Positions 8,331-18,440 of a stretch of 64,000 nt of DNA are shown here, one piece after another. Origin of the DNA: Mycobacterium dioxanotrophicus (GTDB lineage Bacteria > Actinomycetota > Actinomycetes > Mycobacteriales > Mycobacteriaceae); contig NZ_CP020809.1 of NCBI RefSeq assembly GCF_002157835.1, forward strand, positions 1,860,001 to 1,924,000, given 5' to 3'. The first letter of the stretch is position 1; each line of letters begins with the position of its first letter. Position numbers and translations under genes: made by a program. A model generated the notes under the pieces. It searched no databases. It was not told the origin of the DNA and saw only the letters and a program-made list of their open reading frames with translations.

Positions 8331-9527
8331 ATGACCACGACGACCACCCCGGCTGCGTCCACGAACCTGCGGCCGCTGGAGATGTTCGGCATCGACAACC
8401 TGCTCGATGACGACGAACGCGACATCGCCGCCACTGTGCGCCGGTTCGTCGACACCCGGCTGCGTCCGAACCTCGCCGAATGGTTCGAGAAGGGCGAACT
8501 GCCCGGCCGTGAACTCGCCAAGGAATTCGGCGACCTCGGTCTGCTCGGCATGCACCTGCAGGGCTACGGCTGCGCCGGCACCAACGCCGTGAGCTACGGC
8601 CTGGCGTGCATGGAGCTCGAGGCCGGCGACAGCGGCCTGCGCAGCTTCGTCTCGGTGCAGGGCTCACTGTCGATGTTCTCGATCCACCGGTGGGGCTCCG
8701 AGGAGCAGAAGCAGGAGTGGCTGCCGCGGCTGGCCTCCGGCGACGCGATCGGTTGCTTCGGCCTGACCGAGGCCGACTTCGGCTCCAATCCCGGCGGCAT
8801 GCGGACCACCGCGCGCCGCGACGGCTCCGACTGGATCCTGTCCGGCACCAAGATGTGGATCACCAACGGCAACCTCGCCGACGTGGCCACTGTGTGGGCG
8901 CAGACCGACGAAGGCATCCGTGGCTTCGTCGTGCCCACGGACACGCCCGGCTTCAGCGCGAACGTCATCCACAAGAAGCTCTCGCTGCGAGCGTCGGTCA
9001 CCTCGGAGCTGGTGCTCGACAACGTCCGGCTGCCTGCGTCGGCCCAGTTGCCCGAGGCCGTCGGCCTGCGTGGCCCGCTGTCCTGCCTGAACGAGGCCCG
9101 CTTCGGCATCGTGTTCGGCGCGCTGGGCGCGGCCCGCGACAGCCTCGAGGCCGCCATCGATTACGCCGGTGCGCGTGAGGTTTTCGACCGGCCGCTCTCC
9201 AGCTACCAGTTGACCCAGGAGAAGCTGGCCGACATGACCCTGGAGCTCGGCAAGGGCATGCTCCTCGCGCTGCAGCTGGGACGGCTCAAGGACACCTCCG
9301 GGGTGACGCCAGACCAGATCAGCCTCGGCAAGCTCAACAACGTCCGGGAGGCGCTGGCCATCGCGCGCGAATCCCGCACCATCATGGGCGCCAGTGGCAT
9401 CACGCTGGAGTACTCGCCGCTGCGCCACGCCAACAACCTGGAGTCGGTGCTCACCTACGAGGGCACCAGCGAGATGCACATGCTCTCCATCGGCCGTGCG
9501 CTGACGGGGCAGTCGGCGTTCCGCTGA
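8331..9527 (+). CDS. gcdH: Glutaryl-CoA dehydrogenase (acyl-CoA dehydrogenase family)
   Basis: The 398-residue flavoenzyme should oxidise and decarboxylate glutaryl-CoA to crotonyl-CoA. It looks like the glutaryl-specific branch rather than a generic FadE: D-S-G-L-R-S-F-V-S-V-Q-G-S-L carries the Arg (about 104) that pairs with the distal carboxylate, and L-T-Y-E-G-T-S-E-M-H carries the catalytic Glu (about 377). C-F-G-L-T-E-A-D-F-G-S-N-P is the flavin/substrate loop. It is divergent from pucR. It converges with pruC, 15 bases between stops. Together with the upstream three-gene operon it completes a route from a C5 omega-amino acid to crotonyl-CoA (inference). Confidence 0.85.
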   Translation: MTTTTTPAASTNLRPLEMFGIDNLLDDDERDIAATVRRFVDTRLRPNLAEWFEKGELPGRELAKEFGDLGLLGMHLQGYGCAGTNAVSYGLACMELEAGDSGLRSFVSVQGSLSMFSIHRWGSEEQKQEWLPRLASGDAIGCFGLTEADFGSNPGGMRTTARRDGSDWILSGTKMWITNGNLADVATVWAQTDEGIRGFVVPTDTPGFSANVIHKKLSLRASVTSELVLDNVRLPASAQLPEAVGLRGPLSCLNEARFGIVFGALGAARDSLEAAIDYAGAREVFDRPLSSYQLTQEKLADMTLELGKGMLLALQLGRLKDTSGVTPDQISLGKLNNVREALAIARESRTIMGASGITLEYSPLRHANNLESVLTYEGTSEMHMLSIGRALTGQSAFR

Positions 9528-9542
9528 CCGTTCACGCCTGCG

Positions 9543-11123
9543 TCATGGTTGCGTGGCTCGCAGGCTGAGCGAAAGCAGCAGCCGCACATCGGGATCGGTG
9601 AGCGCGGTGGCCAGCAGCTGTTCGATGCGGCGCACCCGGTAGCGCACCGTGTTGGGATGCACGTGCAGCCACTGCGCCGCGGTCGCGACGTCACCGAAGC
9701 TGTCGAGATAGGCCCGCAGCGTGTCGGCGAGGACTGGATCGTTGTCCCGCAACGCCCGCACGCGCGGGTCGATCAGCCGCTCGTCGGCGGCGATGGCCGT
9801 GACGATCTCGTCCAACAGCACCGTCGTGCGGGCCTCGGCCAGCGACGTCACCTGCCCTAGGGCTCCCGGGTGGCGCTCGGCGCTGTCGAGCACCCGGTCC
9901 ACCTCGAGGCGCGCGGCCGCGGCGCCGGCCAGCCCGTTGACGGGCGAAGCGATGACAGCGTGCAGTTCCAGGCCGAGTTCGGCGCGCAGTGCCGCCACCG
10001 TGCCGCGGATCCAGGAGGTGACCGCGGCGGGTTTTCCGGTGCTCGGGAACAGCACGTAGACGCGGGTACGCGCCGACGCCACTTGAGCGTCCTGGCGAAA
10101 AGCGCTGGCGCTCAACGACAGAATGTCAGAGAGTCGCGATCCCGGGATGCTGCCGTCGAATCCGATCAGGGCGGCCCGCCCGTCGACCGCGATACCGAGC
10201 TCGCGAGCGATGAGGTCGATGTCGGGTGGGCCGTCACCGGGGCGCAGCCCCAGCAGTTCCTGGATGCGCACCATGTGCGTCGACGGGGTCGCAGCCAGCC
10301 GGGTCATGATGCGGGCGGCCAGGACCGCCGCGCCGCGCAGTACGTCGTCGGCGTCGTCGGCCAGCGGTCGGCTGCCCTGCTGCACCCAGATGGTCCCGGC
10401 GAAGGCGGGGGCGCGGCGCTCGTCGGGCGACGGCTGGAAGATCCCGATGGCCGAGCGCGGCTGCAACCCGAGCTCGGGCCGCTCGGCGACATGTACGACG
10501 TCCGGTTTCGCACGAATCGCGTCGAAGATGCCCCACTGTGCGATCCAGGCCAGGTGCTCCGACGGCCCGGCCCGGCCCAGGATCGACAGCCGGCGCAGGT
10601 CATCGGCCTCGTCGTTGGACGCCGAGTAGGCCAGCACGTGGGACTGGGCGTCTTCGATGCTGACCATCCCGTGGGTACGGTCGGCGATCGACTGCGCGAG
10701 GCTGAACAGGTCCGTGCCGGAGTCCTCTGACTCGCGGTCGCCGTGATGCTCGAAGACGTGGTTGACCAGCCGGTACAGCCTTTCCCACCGGGCGCGTGGG
10801 TCGACGGCCACCACGGCGGTGCCTGCCGAGGTGGCGCGTGCCACCACCGCGGCCGACGGCTCCTTGATGAAGATCGCGGTCGGTGGGCGGCGGGCGATCT
10901 GCTGATCCACCCAGTTACGGGCGTCGGCATCGGGAATCCCGAGCAGGAAGAACACGTCGGCCGACCCGGCCGACGGGGCCAGGCCCAGCCGCACGTCGTC
11001 GGAATCGATCAGCGCCGCCGAGGCCACCGGCAGATCGAGCCCGCGCGGCGCCTGCACCAGCTGGACCAGCGTGGCGTCCAGGGCCAGCAAAAGTTGGCCG
11101 AGGCTGACACCGGTTGTCGCCAT
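9543..11123 (-). CDS. pruC: PucR-like activator of proline utilisation
   Basis: The ATG at 11123 gives 526 residues and begins M-A-T-T-G-V-S-L-G-Q-L-L. The frame stays open upstream, but only as the antisense of pruA. The C-terminal end has the PucR/CdaR-type helix-turn-helix: F-G-D-V-A-T-A-A-Q-W-L-H-V-H-P-N-T-V-R-Y-R. It is divergent from pruA, the arrangement of Rv1186c/Rv1187. In mycobacteria a regulator named PruC at this place is described as needed for induction of pruAB (recalled). The N-terminal part presumably senses proline or P5C. The start codon abuts the inverted repeat at 11125-11172. Confidence 0.85.
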   Translation of the reverse strand: MATTGVSLGQLLLALDATLVQLVQAPRGLDLPVASAALIDSDDVRLGLAPSAGSADVFFLLGIPDADARNWVDQQIARRPPTAIFIKEPSAAVVARATSAGTAVVAVDPRARWERLYRLVNHVFEHHGDRESEDSGTDLFSLAQSIADRTHGMVSIEDAQSHVLAYSASNDEADDLRRLSILGRAGPSEHLAWIAQWGIFDAIRAKPDVVHVAERPELGLQPRSAIGIFQPSPDERRAPAFAGTIWVQQGSRPLADDADDVLRGAAVLAARIMTRLAATPSTHMVRIQELLGLRPGDGPPDIDLIARELGIAVDGRAALIGFDGSIPGSRLSDILSLSASAFRQDAQVASARTRVYVLFPSTGKPAAVTSWIRGTVAALRAELGLELHAVIASPVNGLAGAAAARLEVDRVLDSAERHPGALGQVTSLAEARTTVLLDEIVTAIAADERLIDPRVRALRDNDPVLADTLRAYLDSFGDVATAAQWLHVHPNTVRYRVRRIEQLLATALTDPDVRLLLSLSLRATQP

Positions 11124-11124
11124 G

Positions 11125-11172
11125 TTGTCCGATCGTACTGGTCGGCGACCAAAGTGTTGTCGGATCGGACAA
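11125..11172. promoter_or_regulatory. Inverted-repeat operator between pruC and pruA
   Basis: TTGTCCGATC (11125-11134) is the exact reverse complement of GATCGGACAA (11163-11172). The second arm also forms a local near-palindrome with TTGTCGGATC at 11157-11166. Three copies of a TTGTCsGATC element in an 84-base divergent promoter fit binding by a dimeric or oligomeric PruC (inference). The left arm is directly upstream of the pruC start, so it could also autoregulate. Confidence 0.6.
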
Positions 11173-11207
11173 GAGTTGCGTGCGTCACGTCGGGGATTCT
11201 TAAGCCT

Positions 11208-12845
<1,638 letters not shown>

Positions 12846-12846
12846 C

Positions 12847-13830
12847 ATGGCGAGTACGCGAGGTGCCCTGGAGTCCGCGTTCCAGCGGGCTGCACGGCCG
12901 GCGATCCTGGCCGCTGCGCGCTCTGCGCGGCTGCGGCGGACCGCCGAGCGACTTCCGGTGACCCGCAGTGTCGTGGACCGGTTCGTCGCAGGCGACACGA
13001 TTCCCGACGCCGTGGATGCCGTTGCCGCGCTGCGTGCTTCGGGCCGGATGGTCACCATCGACTACCTCGGCGAGGACACCACCCGTATCGAGGACGCCGA
13101 TCAGACCGTCAAGGCCTACTTGGCGCTGCTCGACCTGCTCGGTGAGCGTGACGAGGCCGCAGCGCCGGTGCGGCCGCTGGAGGTGTCGCTCAAGCTCTCC
13201 GCGCTGGGGCAGGCACTGCCCCGCGACGGCGAGAAGATCGCGTTGGAGAACGCACACACGATCTGCGCCAAGGCCCGCGACGTCGGCGCCTGGGTGACCG
13301 TCGACGCCGAGGACCACACCACCACCGATTCCACCCTGTCGATCGTGCGTGATCTGCGTACCGAATTCGATTGGCTGGGCACGGTTTTGCAGGCCTACCT
13401 GCACCGGACCGAGGGCGACTGTCGCGAGTTCGCGGAGGCCGGTGCCCGAATCCGGTTGTGCAAGGGCGCCTATGACGAGCCCGCCGCGGTGGCCTACCGC
13501 GACGCCGCAGACGTCACCCGCGCTTACCTGAACTGCCTGCGGATCCTCATGGCCGGATCCGGGTACCCGATGGTGGCCTCACACGATCCGGAGATCATCG
13601 CAGCCATACCTGGCCTGGCCCGCGAATTCGGCCGGGACGTGGACGGTTTCGAGTACCAGATGCTGTACGGCATTCGCGACGCCGAGCAGCGCAGGCTGGC
13701 CGACGCCGGCAACCACGTGCGGGTGTACGTCCCGTTCGGCAACGAATGGTACGGCTACTTCGTGCGCAGGCTCGCCGAACGCCCCGCCAACTTCGGGTTC
13801 TTCCTGCGCGCGCTGGCCGAGCGTCGGTAG
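12847..13830 (+). CDS. pruB: Proline dehydrogenase, monofunctional
   Basis: The 327-residue FAD-dependent enzyme oxidises proline to 1-pyrroline-5-carboxylate and passes electrons to the respiratory chain. Family motifs are R-L-C-K-G-A-Y-D-E-P in the barrel core, M-L-Y-G-I-R-D-A-E-Q, and the closing V-Y-V-P-F-G-N-E-W-Y-G-Y-F-V-R-R-L-A-E-R. Its size is typical of short monofunctional PRODHs of Gram-positive bacteria and mycobacteria. The ATG follows the pruA stop directly, with GGAGG inside the pruA 3' end as ribosome binding site. It converges with a secreted-protein gene across a 117-base gap that holds a long inverted repeat. Confidence 0.92.
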   Translation: MASTRGALESAFQRAARPAILAAARSARLRRTAERLPVTRSVVDRFVAGDTIPDAVDAVAALRASGRMVTIDYLGEDTTRIEDADQTVKAYLALLDLLGERDEAAAPVRPLEVSLKLSALGQALPRDGEKIALENAHTICAKARDVGAWVTVDAEDHTTTDSTLSIVRDLRTEFDWLGTVLQAYLHRTEGDCREFAEAGARIRLCKGAYDEPAAVAYRDAADVTRAYLNCLRILMAGSGYPMVASHDPEIIAAIPGLAREFGRDVDGFEYQMLYGIRDAEQRRLADAGNHVRVYVPFGNEWYGYFVRRLAERPANFGFFLRALAERR

Positions 13831-13856
13831 CTCATCGGCCTCTTACCTCGCACCGC

Positions 13857-13913
13857 GAGCGTGCGTGTCTGTTGCCCGCCACGCCGGGGAAGGGCGGCAC
13901 GTCACGCACGCTC
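13857..13913. repeat. Long intergenic palindrome between convergent genes
   Basis: GAGCGTGCGTG (13857-13867) is the exact reverse complement of CACGCACGCTC (13903-13913); the 35-base loop is itself GC rich. It sits between the stops of pruB and the secreted-protein gene. It could act as a bidirectional terminator. From memory, GAGCGTGCGTG-type palindromes recur in intergenic DNA of fast-growing mycobacteria, so it may be a dispersed element. Confidence 0.6.
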
Positions 13914-13947
13914 GGCTGCTGTCAGAGTGCGGAGGCGCGGGCGCGGT

Positions 13948-14433
13948 TCAGGCCGGGAATGCCGCCACGTCCATCTGCACGGTGCCGCCGCACGGGCCGC
14001 CGACGATCTGGGTGAGCCAGGTGCCCCGCAGGGTTCCGTCGACCTGCGGCGCGTAATACGCCCACGACCTGGCCGGCGCCCATACTTTCGGAACCCCTTC
14101 TCCCATATAGCAATCCCACTGCCAGTCGTAGATGTGCACCCAGCGGGCGCCGTCCCAGGTGTAGCGGGGAGGCAACGGCAGTGTGGGGTTCTTCGGGGTG
14201 GGGCCGTCGATCACCGTGGAAATACAGGTGCCAGACGAACAATCGGTGGAGAACGTGTACACGTCGCTGAAGGTCGGCTCCGATTGCCTGGCAGCCAGAC
14301 TGGTGCCCGTCTTCTGGGCCGCGTACCGGACCAGCGAGTATCGGCCATTCCACGCCTGATTGGCGGCATCCGCAGTCGGCGCCGCGGTCAGGGCTGCGAC
14401 GATCAACAAGCCGAGCGCGACTGGTCGCCTCAT
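13948..14433 (-). CDS. Secreted protein of unknown function
   Basis: The ATG at 14433 gives 161 residues starting M-R-R-P-V-A-L-G-L-L-I-V-A-A-L-T-A-A-P, a Sec signal peptide with an A-x-A cleavage site near residue 23. The mature part has several Cys (S-T-D-C-S-S-G-T-C, D-W-Q-W-D-C, G-G-P-C-G-G) suited to disulfides and is rich in Trp, Tyr and Thr. It looks like the small mycobacterial exported proteins of unknown role. An upstream in-frame start at 14466 would overlap the Nudix gene and spoil the signal peptide. The Nudix gene precedes it on the same strand, 13 bases away. No function is assigned. Confidence 0.7.
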   Translation of the reverse strand: MRRPVALGLLIVAALTAAPTADAANQAWNGRYSLVRYAAQKTGTSLAARQSEPTFSDVYTFSTDCSSGTCISTVIDGPTPKNPTLPLPPRYTWDGARWVHIYDWQWDCYMGEGVPKVWAPARSWAYYAPQVDGTLRGTWLTQIVGGPCGGTVQMDVAAFPA

Positions 14434-14446
14434 CGTGGCGTACACG

Positions 14447-14992
14447 CTAGCCCGTCGGGCGCTCATTGAGCAGGAGCAACGCCCATGCCGCGATCGACTG
14501 CGCGTCGGTGATCTCGCCCTCGCGCATCATCCGCTCGACCTCGGCGCGCTCGAACCAGGCGCTGTGCATGTCCTGTTCCTCGTGTTCACGTTCGTGCTCA
14601 CCCTCGCTCAGACCGGTGGCCAGGTACACCCACCCGCGCTGGCTGCTCATGCCTGCGGCCACATCGAGCTGACCCAGCCGCTGCATGCTCGTCGCCCGCA
14701 GCCCGGTCTCCTCGCGCAGTTCCCGGTGAGCCAAGGCATCGGGATCGAGATCCAACCGGTCCGGTGCGGTTCCCTGCGGAAACTCCCACCGGCGTAACCC
14801 CAGCGGATACCGGAACTGCTCGACGAGGTGGTAGCGCTCCTCGTCGCGTGCGATGACCAGCGCATACGTCGGTTTGTCGATGACCGAGTAGATGCCCTCG
14901 GTGCCGTCCGGACGGCGGATGGTGTCCTCCCGCAACGTCATCCAGTTGTTTCGATATACCTCACGCGACTGCAGTTGCCGGATGACGCCCAT
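14447..14992 (-). CDS. Nudix hydrolase, ADP-ribose pyrophosphatase-like
   Basis: The 181-residue protein carries a Nudix box, with A-H-R-E-L-R-E-E-T-G-L as the RE-x-x-x-EE-x-G core, preceded by W-E-F-P-Q-G. The overall pattern (Y-A-L-V-I-A-R-D-E before the box, an E-rich loop after it) is nearest to ADP-ribose or nucleotide-sugar pyrophosphatases. The ATG at 14992 gives the domain a normal N-terminus; the open frame upstream is antisense to fadD36. It is divergent from fadD36 (49 bases) and just upstream of the secreted-protein gene. The exact substrate is not resolved. Confidence 0.85.
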   Translation of the reverse strand: MGVIRQLQSREVYRNNWMTLREDTIRRPDGTEGIYSVIDKPTYALVIARDEERYHLVEQFRYPLGLRRWEFPQGTAPDRLDLDPDALAHRELREETGLRATSMQRLGQLDVAAGMSSQRGWVYLATGLSEGEHEREHEEQDMHSAWFERAEVERMMREGEITDAQSIAAWALLLLNERPTG

Positions 14993-15041
14993 CGGCCCAG
15001 TATCACCGATCGAACCGGCGTGCCGGGGTAGCCTCACAGGC

Positions 15042-16448
15042 GTGCTGCTGGCCTCCTTGAACCCCGCAGCGGTTGCTGCCGGTGCCGACATCGACGACGC
15101 CGTCCGGATCGACGGCGCTGTGCTCAGCCGTAGTGATGTGATCGGGGCGGCCACCTCGGTGGCCGAACGAGTCGCATCGGCCCGGCGTGTCGCGGTGCTC
15201 GCCAAGCCGACCGTCACCACAGTGCTGGCGATCACCGGTTGCCTGATCGCCGGTGTCCCGGTGGTCCCGGTGCCCGCCGATGTCGGTGCCGCTGAACGGC
15301 GCCACATCCTTGCCGACTCCGAAGCCCAGGCATGGCTGGGGGAGTTGCCCGACGAAAGCGAAGGGCTGCCGCACATCCCGGTTCGCGTGCATGCGCGGTC
15401 CTGGCACCGGTACGCCGAACCGGCGCCCGAATCGACTGCCATCATCATGTACACCTCCGGCACCACCGGCCCGCCCAAAGGCGTGCCTATGACCAGGAGG
15501 GCCATCGCCGCAGACATCGACGCGCTGGCAGCGGCGTGGAACTGGACGGCTCAGGACACGCTCGTCCACGGCCTGCCCCTGTTTCATGTGCACGGCCTGG
15601 TGCTGGGCTTGCTCGGTTCGTTGCGCATCGGAAACCGATTCGTGCATACCGGAAAACCGACGCCTGCGGCGTACGCGGAGGCGGGCGGCACGTTGTATTT
15701 CGGAGTGCCGACGGTGTGGTCGCGGGTGGTCAAGGACATCGACGCCGCGCTGGCGTTGTCGTCGGCCCGGTTATTGGTGTCGGGCAGTGCGCCCCTGCCG
15801 ATTCCGGTGTTCGACGAGTTGGTGCGGCTCACCGGACATGCGCCCATCGAACGCTACGGCAGCACCGAGTCGTTGATCACGCTGAGCACCACGGTCGACG
15901 GCGAGCGCAGACCCGGCTGGGTGGGCCTGCCCCTGACGGGTGTGCAGACCCGGTTGGTCGACGAGAACGGTGCGCTCGTGCCCCGGGACGGAGAAACCAT
16001 CGGGCAGTTGCAGATCAAGGGTCCGATGGTGTTCGACGGATATCTCAACCGACCCGACGCCACCGCCGCCGCCTTCGACGCCGACGGTTGGTACCGCACC
16101 GGGGATGTGGCGGTCATCGACGCAGAGGGCATGCACCGCATCGTCGGCCGGGAGTCGGTCGACCTGATCAAGTCTGGTGGCTTCCGGATCGGCGCCGGCG
16201 AGATAGAGACCGTGATGCTCGGGCATCCGGGCGTGGCCGAGGTGGCGGTGGTCGGGATGCCGGACGACGACCTCGGTCAGCGGATCGTGGCGTTCGTCGT
16301 CGGCGACGCCGAGCCTGCGGCATTGATCGACTTTGTGGCACAGGAGCTTTCGGTCCATAAACGCCCGCGTGAGGTACGGCTGGTGCAGCGTCTGCCGCGC
16401 AATGCGATGGGCAAGGTGCTGAAAAAGGAACTGGTGCAATGGCATTGA
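15042..16448 (+). CDS. fadD36: Fatty-acyl-CoA/AMP ligase FadD36
   Basis: The 468-residue adenylate-forming enzyme has all ANL-superfamily core motifs: I-M-Y-T-S-G-T-T-G-P-P-K-G-V (A3), E-R-Y-G-S-T-E-S (A5), G-W-Y-R-T-G-D (A7), F-R-I-G-A-G-E-I-E (A8), and the catalytic Lys in P-R-N-A-M-G-K-V-L-K-K (A10). GTG at 15042 matches the length of Rv1193. The short N-terminal domain is typical of FadD36 and malonyl-CoA-synthetase-like members. It should activate a carboxylic acid to its CoA ester; chain length is unknown. Its last ten bases overlap the VOC gene. Confidence 0.88.
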   Translation: MLLASLNPAAVAAGADIDDAVRIDGAVLSRSDVIGAATSVAERVASARRVAVLAKPTVTTVLAITGCLIAGVPVVPVPADVGAAERRHILADSEAQAWLGELPDESEGLPHIPVRVHARSWHRYAEPAPESTAIIMYTSGTTGPPKGVPMTRRAIAADIDALAAAWNWTAQDTLVHGLPLFHVHGLVLGLLGSLRIGNRFVHTGKPTPAAYAEAGGTLYFGVPTVWSRVVKDIDAALALSSARLLVSGSAPLPIPVFDELVRLTGHAPIERYGSTESLITLSTTVDGERRPGWVGLPLTGVQTRLVDENGALVPRDGETIGQLQIKGPMVFDGYLNRPDATAAAFDADGWYRTGDVAVIDAEGMHRIVGRESVDLIKSGGFRIGAGEIETVMLGHPGVAEVAVVGMPDDDLGQRIVAFVVGDAEPAALIDFVAQELSVHKRPREVRLVQRLPRNAMGKVLKKELVQWH

Positions 16449-16786
16449 GATTCGCCGAGATCTGCATCGACGCGCATGATCCCGAGGCGCTGGCTGCGTG
16501 GTGGGGTCGGGTGCTCGGCTGGCCGCACCACACCGATTCTGACGGCGATGTGGTGCTGACGCCGCCGTCCGGGCAGGGGCCGCTGATGCTGTTCCTTGCG
16601 ATGCCCGACGACAAGGTGGTGAAGAACCGCCTGCACCTCGACTTCATGCCCGATGATCAGCAGGCCGAAGTCGACCGGCTGATCGGTCTGGGTGCGCGCC
16701 ACGTCGACATCGGTCAGGGGGAGCAGACCTGGGTTGTGCTCGCTGACCCTGAGGGCAACGAGTTCTGCGTTCTTTCCGCTGATTGA
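16439..16786 (+). CDS. VOC-superfamily (glyoxalase-like) protein
   Basis: The 115-residue single-domain protein has the glyoxalase/bleomycin-resistance fold pattern of mycobacteria: F-A-E-I-C-I-D-A-H-D-P-E-A-L-A-A-W-W at the N-terminus, R-L-H-L-D-F-M in the middle, and V-L-A-D-P-E-G-N-E-F-C-V at the end, where His and Glu are the usual metal-ligand positions. Members act as dimers on varied substrates, so no reaction is assigned. The ATG overlaps the end of fadD36 by ten bases, implying co-translation. Confidence 0.8.
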   Translation: MALRFAEICIDAHDPEALAAWWGRVLGWPHHTDSDGDVVLTPPSGQGPLMLFLAMPDDKVVKNRLHLDFMPDDQQAEVDRLIGLGARHVDIGQGEQTWVVLADPEGNEFCVLSAD

Positions 16787-16829
16787 CGGCTTTTGGGTAG
16801 TTGCCAGGCGGCGATGCCACCATGGCTGC

Positions 16830-18074
16830 ATGCGCCGACTGACTCGCCTGGCGGTCTGTGCCGGCCTGCTCGCCGCCTGCAGCACACCCAGTCCGCCGTC
16901 GCAGCAGCAGCAGCTCCCGCCGTTGGGCTGGAATTCCTGGAACTCCGGGATCCCGCTCACCGAGCAGATGGTGCACGAGACGATCGACGCGATGGTGTCG
17001 TCGGGTATGCGGGACGCCGGCTACCGCTACGTCAACCTCGACGCCGGCTGGGCGGCGCCCACCCGGGCTGATGACGGCTCGTTGCGGGCCGACCCGGACC
17101 GTTTCCCACACGGCATTGCCGCGCTGGCCCGGTATGCGCACGACCGCGGCATGCTGCTGGGGATCTATCACAGCCCGTTCAATCAGGGGTGTGGCCAGGA
17201 TCCCCGGATCGGCGGTGCGGGCCACGAGCAGGCTGATGCCAAGACATTCGCCGGTTGGGGCGTCGACTACCTGAAATACGACTGGTGCCGGGCCGAGGCG
17301 GACCACGACGAGCAGGTGCGGTACTTCACAGTCATGCGAGATGCGTTGCGCGACAGCGGCCGTCACATCGTGTATAGCATCAACCCGAATAGTTCGGGCG
17401 ATCCGGTCGCGGGGTTGGAGTATGACTGGTCGCACATCGCCGACGTGACGCGCGACGCCGTCGACCTGGTTCCGGCCTGGGGTGACACCGCGCTGTGGCA
17501 GGAAGGGGTGGCAGGAGTGGTCCAAGCATTCGCCGAGGCGGGTTCGCTTGCGGCGCGGAGCAATTCGGCCCATGTCAACGATCCGGATATGCTCGTCGTG
17601 GGTATCGGCTGGAAGCAGTTCGCCAACGGGCATCCGACCATGGTGCTGGGTGCGCCGCGGGCCGACCTGACCGACACCGAGCAGCGCGCCCACTTCTCGC
17701 TGTGGGCCATGTTGGCTGCACCGCTGTTGGCCGGCAACGACATTCGCGACATGACCGACCAGACCCGCGACATCCTGACCAACCGGGAGGTGATCGCCGT
17801 CGACCAGGACCCGCTGATGGTGCAGGGGCAGCCGCTGAGTAGTGATGGGCGGGTGCTGATCAAGCGGCTCGCCGGCGGGGCGGTGGCCGTGGCACTGTTC
17901 AACCAGTCGGCGGAGGTTCAGACCGTCCGAACATCGCTCGACGCCATCGGTCTTGACGGCCACGCCCGCGCGACCGTGCGAGATCTGTGGCAGCACACCG
18001 ACACCACCAGCACCGGCACCATCGAACGGCAGGTGCCGGGGCACGGCGTGGTCATGTTGCGGGTGTCTCCCTAG
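16830..18074 (+). CDS. Alpha-galactosidase, GH27, predicted lipoprotein
   Basis: The 414-residue protein starts M-R-R-L-T-R-L-A-V-C-A-G-L-L-A-A-C, a lipoprotein signal with its lipobox Cys at residue 17, so it is probably anchored outside the membrane. The GH27 signature follows: L-G-W-N-S-W-N near the start, Y-R-Y-V-N-L-D-A-G-W, the nucleophile Asp in Y-L-K-Y-D-W-C, and the acid/base Asp in N-D-P-D-M-L-V-V. It should release terminal alpha-galactose (or a related sugar) from extracellular glycans or glycolipids. The ATG is chosen for the signal peptide; in-frame sequence back to 16692 lies in the VOC gene. No sugar transporter adjoins it. Confidence 0.85.
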   Translation: MRRLTRLAVCAGLLAACSTPSPPSQQQQLPPLGWNSWNSGIPLTEQMVHETIDAMVSSGMRDAGYRYVNLDAGWAAPTRADDGSLRADPDRFPHGIAALARYAHDRGMLLGIYHSPFNQGCGQDPRIGGAGHEQADAKTFAGWGVDYLKYDWCRAEADHDEQVRYFTVMRDALRDSGRHIVYSINPNSSGDPVAGLEYDWSHIADVTRDAVDLVPAWGDTALWQEGVAGVVQAFAEAGSLAARSNSAHVNDPDMLVVGIGWKQFANGHPTMVLGAPRADLTDTEQRAHFSLWAMLAAPLLAGNDIRDMTDQTRDILTNREVIAVDQDPLMVQGQPLSSDGRVLIKRLAGGAVAVALFNQSAEVQTVRTSLDAIGLDGHARATVRDLWQHTDTTSTGTIERQVPGHGVVMLRVSP

Positions 18075-18164
18075 CCTGCTCACGTTCGGCGATCCGGCGC
18101 CGAGTGGTCACAGGCGTATTGTGGGAAACACACAGGTTTCGCGACGACTGGGAGGAGATCTCCG

Positions 18165-18422
18165 GTGCATCTGAAGAAAGTCGCGGGGACGGTAATCCTT
18201 GCCGGTGCGCTCGCTGCTGGACCCATCGGATTCGGAGTGGCCTCCGCGCAGGCTGATCCCGGTTGGGGTCCCGACCTGCCATGGATCCCCGGGCCAGGAT
18301 GGGTTGATTGGAACGGCGGCGGTAACTGGGCTCCACCACCTGGACAGGTCAAGAAGCTGTGTCCGTGGAATGCCCCGCCGGGTCACTGGATTGGCGGTCC
18401 ACACGGGGTGCCCTGCACCTGA
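18165..18422 (+). CDS. Small secreted Gly/Pro/Trp-rich protein
   Basis: This 85-residue protein begins at GTG 18165, with GGAGG at 18151-18155. Residues 1-30 form a Sec signal peptide ending A-S-A-Q-A-D-P. The mature part, about 55 residues, is rich in Gly, Pro and Trp (P-W-I-P-G-P-G-W, G-G-N-W-A-P-P-P-G-Q) with two Cys near the C-terminus. Such small exported proteins are common in mycobacteria and have no known role. It converges with the metallothionein-like gene, with 18 bases between stops. Confidence 0.75.
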   Translation: MHLKKVAGTVILAGALAAGPIGFGVASAQADPGWGPDLPWIPGPGWVDWNGGGNWAPPPGQVKKLCPWNAPPGHWIGGPHGVPCT

Positions 18423-18440
18423 GTGTTTGGGCTGCTGTGG

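Noticed and set aside
7060..8334. 424-residue plus-strand frame over pucR
   Set aside because: Antisense to a complete PucR protein; composition is typical of a GC-rich shadow.
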